64,000 nt of DNA from Malachius bipustulatus (lineage: Eukaryota > Arthropoda > Insecta > Coleoptera > Melyridae). The translations under genes were made by a program, and so were the position numbers. Position 1 is the first letter of the stretch; the number at the start of each line of letters is the position of its first letter. The notes under the pieces were generated by a model. That model was not told the origin of the DNA, did not search any database, and saw only the letters and a program-made list of their open reading frames with translations. Below are positions 21,973-33,900 of the stretch, one piece after another. The stretch spans positions 27,189,867-27,253,866 of the forward strand of contig OU342630.1 in NCBI GenBank assembly GCA_910589415.1, read 5' to 3'.

Positions 21973-24900
21973 GTGTCTCGCACAGTCAGCCTGCTGTTTA
22001 GACTGGATTTGGCATTGATCTAATTGTCGAGTCCTACCCAAGGACCTAGGACAGCTAGTCTAGTTAGTATTTTTTCTTCCTTGTTATTCTTCGCTTCTTC
22101 CCTTATTACCCTCCAAGTATCTTCGTAATATGTATGCTGTTCCTAATAAGGTCGCCTTCTGTAGTTGTCCTATTGTTATTCCGTTGATCTTCAAGGTGAT
22201 AAGATGATGGTTCAGGTGTTTCGGGATTGCACCTAAGGCGCCTATTACTATTGGGACTATTTCAACTTTCTTCTGCCACAATCTTTGAATTTCTATTTGC
22301 AGATTCTTGTATTTGGTGACTTTTTCTAGTTCTTTCTCTTCTATTCTGCTGTCACCTGGTATTGCTATGTCTGGTGTATTGTGTGGCAGGTGTTTGTCAG
22401 TTTGGATCCTAAAGTCCCACAGCACTTTCACTTCTTCATTTTCTCTGATTTTTTCTACTTCGTGGTCCCACCAGTTCTTTTTTACAGGCAGATGATAGTT
22501 CTTACAGATGTTCCAATGCACCATTTTAGCTACTTTGTCATGCCTTTCTTTATAGTCAGTCTGGGCGATCTTCTTGCAGCAGCTGACTAGGTGGTCCACC
22601 GTTTCATCCATTTCCTTGCAGAGGCGGCATTTGCTATCTGTTGTTGTTTTTTCTATTCTGGCCTTGTATGCGTTTGTTCTCAAAGACTGATCTTGTGCTG
22701 CCAGGATCAGCCCCTCTGTTTCTTTCTTCAATTTGCCTGATTTGAGCCATTGCCAAGTTCTTTTTTTGTCCGCTTTGCCTTCTATGTTCCTTATGTACTG
22801 GCCATGTAGAGGTTTTTCATGCCATTGTTCTAATTTGGATTTTGCCTGTTCTTTTTTGTATGCCAGCTTCGTTTCTTCTGTATTTACTATTTTCTGACTG
22901 TGCACTAGCTTCAGAGCGTCTTCTTCACTGTCCTTTATGTATTCACCTAGTGCCCTTTTCTCCTCTTCTACTATCTGATGTACTTGCAGTAGTCCACGTC
23001 CACCTATTGATCTTGAAAGGTAGAGCCTGTCGATGTCACTTCGTGGATGGAGAGCATAATGCATGGTCATTAGTTTTCTGGTCTTTCTGTCAAGGGCGTC
23101 TAGTTCTGCTTGGGTCCAGTCGATAATTCCAGCTGTGTATCTAATTACTGGAATTGCCCAGATGTTGATTGCAGTGATGGTGTTTACTGCATTGAGTTTG
23201 AATTTCAGGATGTTTCGTACTCGTTTGGTATATTCCCTGGTGATTTTGACCTTCACTTCTTTGTGTTTGATGTTTTCTGCTTGTAGTATGCCCAGATATT
23301 TGTAAGTTTCGTCTTCTTTTAGTTCTTTGATGTTATTCCCAAATGGCATCTTTATTCCATTCGTTTCTGTTACTTTTCCTCTATTCATTGTAAGCATTGC
23401 ACATTTTTCTAACCCAAACTCCATGGCTATATCTTGACTGAAAATTCGGACAGTATTAAGCAAAGATTCAATTTCAGATGGTAATTTTCCGTATAGCTTG
23501 AGATCATCCATGTATAGTAGGTGGTTCAGCATGGCAGATGTTTTTGATGTTTGGTAGCCGAGGCCCGTCTTGTTTAAGATGGTTGTGAGAGGAAACATTG
23601 AGATTATTAAAACATTATTAATATTATTATTCACACTATTCTCAGGTCTCCTGGTTAATGATCTGAATGGGGTACGGGTTTTCACCAAGCACTCCCATCT
23701 ACTCTTGACTTAAGAATCTTCTTACTATTCTGGTGGTGTTAAGTATGACAGCCTTCTGCATCACAAAGAAAGCAGGAGTTCGTATACCCAATATGTCTAA
23801 GCTCCTGTGAAGTTCCTTTGGTACAACCCCTGTGGCAGAGATGACAACCGGAACTACAGTGACTTTATTTAGGTTCCACATCTTTTTTAATTCATCCGCC
23901 AATTCAGTGTACTTGCGTTTCTTCTCTGCGATAGTGGTAAGAATATTGTGGGTGTTTGGAATGGCAATGTCCGCTATGATGGCTTCCTGCTTCTGCCTAT
24001 CTCTAACAACAATGTCCGGTTTGTTAAATGGTACACAACGGTCAGTGATAATGGACCTGTCATAGTAAATGGTGTACCGTTCTGTTTCGACGACAGTTTT
24101 TGGCTCATACTTATAGTATGGTGTTCTAGGGTGATCTGTAAGAACTCCTAGTCTGTAGCATTTTCCCCACATTTTCTACATCGCTCATCAGCTATATTAG
24201 GGTCTTTGATGATGTGTCTCAAGTAGTTCCTCGTCTTCACCACTTGGTCTTGAATCGCCAACATAAAACCCTCTGTCTCAGGGTACAGCTCCCCAGCCTT
24301 TAACCACGCGTTTGACGCTTGTTTATCAACAAAAGGTTTATCAAGATCATGGGGGTGTCTCCCGTGAAGGGCTTTACTGCGCCACTCACGGTTCTTTTCC
24401 TCACTGCTGCCTGTTTCTTCATTCCGCTGAGTTATTTCACTTGCCAAATTGAGGGGTGTATATACTGTCTGTTTTGCTTATACACTGATGTAGAGGCGAT
24501 GTGGATCTTGTCTGGAGGAAATATGTTCTCAAGAGCTTAATTTGATGGTTGTGCAGGTTTTTAACATCAACCAAACCCCTTTCTCCTTCTTCTCTTTTCA
24601 GCGTCATACGAATTGTGCTCGATTTTGGATGATGTTTTCTATGTTTTGTCAATTCGATTCTTGTTTTTCTCATGATATTTTCAAGGTCCGTTTCTGTCCA
24701 TGCTATAACTGTCCATGTTAGCAATGGTACAGCCCACGTGTTAAGGGCTTTGAACAAATGTTTACTATTGAGTTGTGTTTGACAAATCTTTCTGACTCTT
24801 TGTATGTATTCTGCAAGCAATTCAATAATATTATTATTATTATTATTATCATTCGATTAATTCTCAGCATTCTCAGCATCATAGCTGGTGGGATTATCCA

Positions 24901-27900
24901 TGCAGACGGGCTCAAGCCAAGTCTACACAGATTTCATTATCTTTGATTTAAGAAGTTTCGAGTGATGTTGCATGTTTGAAGTATCGTTGCTTTTTGCGCC
25001 TGTGTATGTATGTAGTGTGGCAGCTGGAGTTGTGTGAGATGTTGTGTGAATGTGTGCGGCGTGATTCCAGTTACTGATATTATAAAGGGTAAGATGTAGA
25101 TCGACTTCTGTTTCCATATCCTTCCAACTTCTATGGCTAATGGTTGATATTTATTTTTCTTTTCTGCGTATTTATTTGTTATGTTGGAGTCTGCGATGGA
25201 ATTGCGATGTCTATGATGAATGTTACGTCTTCTTTTTTATTTACAAGCGTGATATCTGGCCTATTGTGCATGATTGTTTTATCAGTTTGGATGGTGAGGT
25301 CCCAATATAATTTGTAATCCTGATTTTCCAGTATTGTTTGAGGTGTGTATTTGTAGTAGGGTTGAGTGTCTGCATGAAGATTGTAGTGGAGCCCAATGGC
25401 TTGGTGTATTATTTTTGCTACTGTGTTGTGTCTATCAGTACAGTCAAACCTGGATAAGACGGACACTGAATAAGGCGGAAATCTGTCTATCACGGAAATT
25501 TTTCCCGGTCCCGAATTAAGCTATACACATTACATGTTAACTTCCACTGCTCAAGCCGGAAACTGCGTAACGCGGAGACAGAACACGTTTTTTAACCTTA
25601 TGCACGCAATTTCACCTGCATAAGACGGAAGCGGACCGACGTCGCCACCTAAAACTCTTTACCTCGGCATGTTCTCGCGCGTCTATCCTACTCTCACTTC
25701 TCGGAATTTTTATTGCGGCAATAAAAACTGTCTGTAGGTACTTATGCACTTCCTGTTTAGTCCTGTTCGGATTCAATTTTAGTCAATTCTAAAGCTCCAA
25801 CTGTGAGCATCAAATTATTTTTAGTAGGTAGGTACAATATTCGATATGTCTGCAAATAAAAAATTCAACACTCTAACACTGAAATCTTTAGAAATCAATT
25901 TTAATAGATTTAATTATGTGTTATGGAAACAAAAAATTAGCTTAAGCTTCTCGCGGAAAAATATAAGTGTGGTAAAACACAAGTTTATGATATTTTGAAG
26001 AATAAGGACAAAATAAAATCAGATTGGCTCGTGGGAAAACATTCTATCGATACTAAAAAAAAATGTACGTACTGTTGGGCATTTTCCGTGCTAAGCAGGT
26101 TTGTTTCCGGTTTAGACAGTTGTTGTTGTTTAAGCCGGAAACCTGTATAAGACGGAATTTATTTTCGGTCCCAGGCGTTTCCGGGTAATCCAGGTTTTAC
26201 TGTATATCATGAATAATAATAATGATGACAATGTAGCTGTTGATTCTGTCTACACTGACCTCTCTAGAGCATTCGATCTTGTTAATTTTGATTTGTTGAT
26301 TAGAAAACTTCGAGCTTATGGAGTTGGTGGAAATCTTTTGCAGTGGTTCAAATCTTACATGACTGGCCGTCGGCAAATTTTAAAGGTTAAGAATTTTATT
26401 TCTAACCCTATTGAGGTCCTTTCGGGAGTTGGGCAAGGGACACATCTAGGTCCTTTGTTATTTTTAGTTTTTATCAATGACATTGTAGATTGCTTCAGCC
26501 ATAGTGAATTGTCTTTATTCGCCAATGATACCAAAATTTTTAAAGCCATTAAATCACCTCTCGACTCTGAATTGCTGCAGATGACTCATTTGTGACGTGG
26601 TGTGAACTTACTGGTATGGAATGCAACCCCAAAAAAGGTTTTTCCATTAGGTTTGGAAGATCTTCTTTACAATTTACCACATACTCTCTTAATGGAGTCT
26701 CTATTGAAAGAGTTGATCATATTAGAGACCTTGGAGTTATTTTTGATTCTAAGATTTAAGATTTAAGGGCATGAATTACTTTTGTGTAAGGCGGCATTTA
26801 AACGCGATTAACCGTTTAAGAGCCGCGGTTAAACGTTTACAATAAATCGTTAAACGACCCATTTCTAGTTGTATTTAAAAAATTGCATTTGTGCCCACAA
26901 TATTGTCTAACTTGATGTATGGTCTCATTTCTTGTGAAGAACCTATAGATTTTGTATTTACGAAATCGTTCAGTATTTCATTAGTTATGAAGTTTCTTTC
27001 CCCTATCGTTTCATTTCAATTACCTTCGGTGGGTGATATAAGTAGGACCAAGTAGGATTCTGAGATCCTAGCGTTCTTTCTAATACCACTAGTTACCTTC
27101 CTGATATCGTGCTCTGGGAGGTACGTTAAAAAGGGCCCCCATTAAAAAGGGGTCCCGGCTGCTTCACAGCAGTCGTTAAGTTACGTCAAAGGCCCTTGAG
27201 GCTACTTGAAAACTGCTGACACTTGGGCTTTACCACAGCCATACAATATTTATTTTTTACCTTCCTGGTTTTGTGTTGACCCCATAAAATTAATGAAACT
27301 GAACGAACGACATCATTTATTTACCCTGTATGCATGAAAGTGAAAGGGCTGGTTTTCCTTGGGACTCCTAACAGTAAGTCGCCAAATAACTCGCCTGTTT
27401 GACAAAAAGGTCAGAATGGAAATAAACAATTAGAGCTAGTGTATACTCGCAATTAGTGCAATTGAAGGTATTGAAACGAGTGGTATTTAACCGTTTCCTG
27501 TTTCCTTCGCTTCCTCAGCGGGTGCAGCATGGCAACGCTGTGAGGCTGGCTGCAGGCAAGGATCGTCCAAGACGATGTAACTTGGGCTCGACCAGGTATT
27601 GGACGGTCGAAACTCGAAATGTCTGCTTTCAGAAGTTCTCCATTAAATTCCTGTAAACTGTATGCTGTGGAAGCACTAACTGATGTTTACATCATGTGTC
27701 GTACTGATGAGTGTCAGTGTGACATCTAAATCCCCTATTTTCCCTAATTGAACACAAATTAGTAAAAACAACCATAAAGTACAACGACATGATCTTCAAT
27801 GTCTAAAAGACTGGCTTACAATGTTCATCAAATCTTGCACCCACTATCGCTCTTATGGCAGCCTTTTGTATTTTGAAGACCCTGGTTAAGTGCACTTCTG

Positions 27901-30900
27901 CAGCCCTTTCCCACAACAAAATGCCATAAGAAAGACGAGAGTGAAAAAGGGCAAAATATGCCATGAGAGCAGCCTCACTTCCAACCTCCTTCGCATGTGA
28001 TGATCTAAGTGATGTAAGACGGTCTTACCAGCAATTTCTACTTATCCAAAGATCAAAATTGTTAAAGAGAGATCAATTATCGCCCGGCTTGTGTACGTCC
28101 TCTAAATAGACTATCACTACTTGGCAGTTTCTTGGTCTCTATGCAAGTGACTAATCTGATGGGTACATTTAGTAGGAGCTATGGGATGGAAGAAATCTTT
28201 TACTTAATGTTTTATTTATTTTCTTGTGCATGTATTCTTGTAAGATGTTTAATAAAAATTATATATTGAATTATCTGATATTATGAATATTTGCCTATTT
28301 ACTCTCACAGTTTTGCCTTGCGATTACTATGTTTTATTTTTTAAGGTGGCGGTTGACTGTGTAAACTACATGATTCGATATTGTTTGAGTGAGGAAAATG
28401 TACAGAAAGAAGATATTGAAGAAGCCCTAGAAGATCTATTAGATCAAGAATTTGAAACCATATGTGAAGATAATTCTCCAAGAGGTGATTAATTGCAGTA
28501 CCATTTTTTAACATAATCATAAGCTCTTTTTACTAAAAAAATAAGTCTACCATTTGTTGGCGAATAGTTATCAATGACTTATGTTTTTCTCAGAAATAGC
28601 AACAATACTGGACAAATTTCTTAGACTCCTGAAGGAAGGCAACATTGCACAATGCGAACAGGAATATAATAATTTACCAACAAGTCAAGAGGGATGGTTG
28701 ATAAATTCCAAACCACAGCCAAATTTAACAGCCCCCGTACCTGTAAGTAAATCACAAAAAAATTGTAATAAAATTAAATTTCTGTGAGAAGTAGACAATA
28801 TGGGCAAGCGCTAGCACAATTCAATGCTTATACCCATGGCCCACACCGATTAATGTACTATAATACTGGGTTATTCACAGTATACGCGACGGAAGACATG
28901 TTAAAGGTACATTTTAAAATTGTATTCATAATGTACAGAAAGAGTGTCCCAAAAATATGAAACATATCAAAGTTATGTTTTTTTTTTAAATAGCCTGCCC
29001 CCATGTTATTGTATTTTTAGATTGTATGAGAAGAAAAAATAAGAATGGTTTTTACAGTTGAAGTTTAAGTGAAGTAGTTTTCGGGTTATAAGCAAGGGAA
29101 AATCGCAATTTTCAAAGTTCAAGACAAAGCACAACAAAAACGGCTTACATGTCCCTTTTTATCTTAACTTATCATATTGTATCCTACTAATATGTGGTTT
29201 AAATTTTAATACAGGGTGATGAAAAATATGAGATTTCACGTCGCTATAAAAAAAATGGTTTCTGTACCATAGAATAGAACATAAAAAGTTAAGATAAAAA
29301 GTTTAAGAAGATGTAAGCCGTTTTCCTCCATCTTGAGTCATTTTCGTTGTGCGCTGCTTTGAACTTTGAAAATTGCGATTTTCCCTTGCTTATAACCCGA
29401 AAACTACTTCACTATAACTCCAACTGTAAAAACCATTCTTATTTTTTCTTCTCAGACAATCTAAAAATGCAATAACTTAGTAGCATGCCATTTAAAAAAC
29501 ATAACTTTGATATGTTTCATATTTTTGGGACACTGTAATATAATTTGAAAATGACGGGCGTCTCACGCCAGTACCGATCTTGGCGGCCGGTTGACAGAAA
29601 TGACGGCTGATGTTGAGCATCAATTTTCATATAAGCGCGCAATTTGAAATGCAAAATTATTTCATCAATCAGTATGTTTGATCTTCTTATATTGTATTTG
29701 TATATGTATTGAGTACCCGATGGGTACTCAACCGCACGGGTATACCTAATATAATAAATTATAATAAACAAGATAACTGTTTAGGACACAGATTAGTTTA
29801 AACTTGCTTAAGCAGTGTTTTCTACAGGGTGCACCATGTATCCTTCTCTATATTGCTATCTCCTAACGCTAACAGATACAGGGTCGGTTAAACAAGTCCA
29901 AAGGAGCGCAATTTTGTGGCCATCTCGATTCCGTCGAGACATACATGATATCTGTGACCGTTCCGGAAATATCCTGAAAAAACTGAAAAATCGAGATTTC
30001 TTATTTTTTCCATATCTTTTTTATTATTGTAATTAATGAATAATTTTTTGTGGGCTTACATAAGTCGGCAAGAGCTACCCATCTGACATTTCAAAAAATT
30101 TCAAAGCCGACTAGATCCCAAAATTTTCATAGATAAATTAAAAAACCATAAGGCAAGCACTATTTCGGCGTATTTTACAAATGTTGACGGTTTTCGACGA
30201 TTTTTTTTAGGTTATTCTTTGAAAAAAGAAGAATAAAAAAATTTAAATTTATTTTTTGAAGTTTATTAATTTTTGGTTTCCATTATTTTTTTCATATCGA
30301 ACGACATAAAAAAATAATATGGCGGCCATAAGAAAAACGAAAGTTGACTATGAAATCTCTTGGATCTAGTAGGCCTTGAAATTTTTTTGAAATGTCAGAT
30401 GGATAGCTCTTAACGGCTTATGTAAGCTTACAAAAAATTATTTATTAATTTTCAAAAATAAGAAAGATATAACGAAAATAAGAAATCTCGATTTTTCAGT
30501 TTTTTCAGGATATTTCAGGAACGGTCACAGATATCTTGCATGTTTTGACGAATTCGAGACGGCCACAAAACTGCGCATCTTTTCTCTAATTTAACCGATC
30601 CTGTATCTCTTAGCGTTCAGGAGATAGCAATATAGAGAAGGATACATGGTGCAACCTGTATAATAAAGACTGCATTCCTTGGAGGTAGTTGCCCGTAATT
30701 TTAAATTTAAGCTAGAAACTTCTGTTGTTCTTAAAATCAACTTTCTTAGTACACTCAACTAATATTACAATACAATTTTTTACGGTTTTAATGCCACCTT
30801 CAGTTTTATTTTAGTAATATTTAAATTCAACTTGACACTTACCTTAATTTTTTATTTATTAGCACTTACCTATACCTTAATAACAGACCTAGAAATTATC

Positions 30901-33900
30901 TTGTTATTTTTTTTTTTTTGTGTAACCGGTCAATAAGCTTATCTAGTAAGAGTATAAGCATTTTATAAGTATTTGGTATTTGGTATTTGGTATTTTAACT
31001 AAATGTGAGAGATGGTTTATTAGGTCCCAAACACTGAAGCCAGCGGGCTTATTGTATTTCTCACATTTAGATTCTCCTTGATTAGAAGAGCTCCGTTCCT
31101 TTGACAAGGTTTAGCAGCCCGCCAACCAAGGTTTTTTCCGCTAGATGGCTCCCGGGACTGATTGGTCCCAGGACCGCATAGCGTGTTCGTGCGAGTGCTG
31201 GACACTCGAATATCACATGAGAAGCTGTCTCGTCTTCTTCATTGCAGAGTCTACAAATTGGGTCTTCTCTGTATATCCCCAGTTTATGTAGGTGTACTCT
31301 TAGGTGGCAGTGTCCTGTGAGAAGACCCACCACCGTTCTGATCTGCATTCTATTTAGTTGCAGTATCTGTCTGGCAAGGTTTTGAGAGGGCTCCTTGATC
31401 ATCACCTTACCATGTTTGTTTCCTGTTGTACGGTTCCAGTGTGCTCTATGTTGTGTTCTTATCCACTGAGCCACCGCCCCGCGTACAGTGTTCTTTGGGA
31501 TGCCAAACACTGGTTCGGGCCCAGTGTAGTTTATCCCAGCGCCTTTCTTGGCTAGTTGATCTGCAGCCTCATTACCAGGCGTCCCACGGTGACCCGGAAC
31601 CCAAACTAGTGTCACCACGTTACACCTGGCTAAGTCAATGAGGTCTTGCAGGCATTCCCAGACCAGTTTTGATCTGATTTCATAAGCTGCAAGGGCTTTC
31701 AGGCTAGCCTGACTGTCGGAGAGGATGTAGATTTCCCTACCTCGATAGTTCCTTCTGGTATTCTCTCCAACGCATAGCCTAATTGCATTTATTTCGGCCT
31801 GGAAGATGCTGGCATGAGTCCCCAGTGGCACGTAAATATTGCATCCGGGGACCACCCCATGCACTCCAGCTCCGGTACCTGTCCCTGTCTTTGAACCGTC
31901 AGTGTACCAGACCAGCCCTTTTTTCAGGCACAGGTGTTCCATTTGTTGCCATTCTTTCCAGTCCATTAGAACCTTGAATGGTTTTACAAATGATATCGTA
32001 GTACTCATACCATCGGATTGCATTTCCAGGATAGGATCTGCGATGATATCAGTTATTCTGGAATGCCCGGTTTTCCCAGGTTTGTCCCAGTTTTTGTTTT
32101 GTTTCAGCCTGTAGGCGCCCAATCGTGCCTCGCTCTTAATATGAATGTCAAGAGGAGGCAGGTCAAGTATGGCCTCCAGTGCTGTCGTTGATGTAGTGTT
32201 CATGGCTCCCGTGATGCCTAAGCATGCAAGCCTTTGAACACTTTGAATTTTCATAATGGCTTGTTTCTGGTCGATTTTTGGCCACCAGACTAGACAGCCA
32301 TATGTTAGTATGGGCCTGACCACGGCAATATACAGCCAATGTACCATGCGTGGTTTCAGTCCCCATGTTTTACTGAATGACCTTCTACAAGCCATCAGTG
32401 CCATTTTACTTTTATTTATCGCTTTCTGCAGGTGAAGATTCCAGGTCAGTTTTGCATCCAGGGTTATTCCCAGATATTTGACCCGGTCGTTCACCTGCAG
32501 CCGTTCATTGAAGAAGATGGGTGGGGTTAATTCCTCCATCTTGCTTCTTTTGGTGAAGGGGACCAGTGCCGTTTTGACAGGGTTTACGCGAAGCTTCGCC
32601 CCGAGGCACCATTGCTCCACGATATTCAGAGCCCCTTGCATGAGCTCTGAGATGGTTTTAGTGTATTTCCCCATGACCAGTATGACTATGTCATCCGCAT
32701 AGCCTTGGGTATAATAACCTTTGTTATTTAGCTTGATGAGCAGGTCATCCACCACCATGTCCCACAGCAACGGAGATAGGACTCCGCCCTGTGGGCATCC
32801 TTTGGTGACGGTGACCCGCATCGTCTCGCCAAACAGAGTTGCTTGGACTCTTCTGCCTTCCAACATAGCGCTCAGCCACCTAGTTGTGGTGTCGTCGACG
32901 CCATGTCTTCTAGCAGCCGATACCATGCAGCTAAAGGAGGTGTTGTCAAACGCCCCCTCTATGTCTAGAAAAGCCCCGAGGGCAATTTCTTTGTTGTCTA
33001 GTGATTTTTCAATTCTCATCACTAGCTGGTGCAAAGCTGATTCGCATGATTTACCTGGTTGAAAAGCATGTTGCCTCTGGCTTAATGGCCTCTCTGTAAG
33101 AAAGGTTTGCCTGAGATGCTTCTCAACCAGTTTTTCCATCGCTTTTAGTAAAAAGGATGTCAAACTAATCGGTCTATATGCCTTGGCCTCGTCGTAGTCA
33201 TTACGTCCAGGTTTCGGTATAAAAACCTCTTTTATTTCTCTCCAGGCCAGCGGAATGTAACCAAGTGCCAAACTGGCTCTGAATATCCTGCAAAGCACCG
33301 GCGTGAGATCTTCACTCGCCTGCTCCAAAAGGGCAGGATAGATCCCGTCCGGGCCAGGTGACTTGTAAGGCTCAAATGAGCTTATGGCCCATTTAACTTT
33401 TTCATATGTAATTATGTGTCTTGATGTCCTCCAGTCCTCCCTGGTAACCCTGTGGTTCAGGTTTTCCAGAGTGTTGTGTAGGCCATCTTCCACTTCAATT
33501 ACATTGCAGTCCGGAAAGTGTGCTCTGAGGAGTACCTTAAGAGTTTCCCTCCCGGTTTCTGTGTAATTACCATTGCTACTTTTTAAGGTACCAATGGGGT
33601 TCAGGGGATCTTTTGCCATGAGTTTGTAGAGTCTTGCTCCTTCGGATGTCGTTTCCACATCCTGACAGAGCTTCCTCCACGCAGCTCTTCTTGCAAATCT
33701 GATCTCCTTGTTGTATTCAGTAATGGTGGTCTTATATTCGTCCCACTTTCCTGTTTTCTTAGCTTTGTTAAAAAGCTTACGTGTTTTCTGTCTCATTTCC
33801 GCCAGTTTGGGGTTCCACCAACTGACATCCCCACCTTTCCGACGGGGTGTCTGAGCACAGTTGTTGTGATATGAGGTTGTAATGGCTACTTGGAGTTGTT

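Noticed and set aside
19802..23305. Many plus-strand open frames of 60-90 codons opposite the R4 copies
   Set aside because: They are antisense shadows of the R4 reading frames, cysteine-, leucine- and phenylalanine-rich without domains.
27560..27640. GC-richer stretch that looked like a possible tRNA or snRNA
   Set aside because: I could not fold a cloverleaf or find box A/B spacing; a LINE 3' region is more likely.
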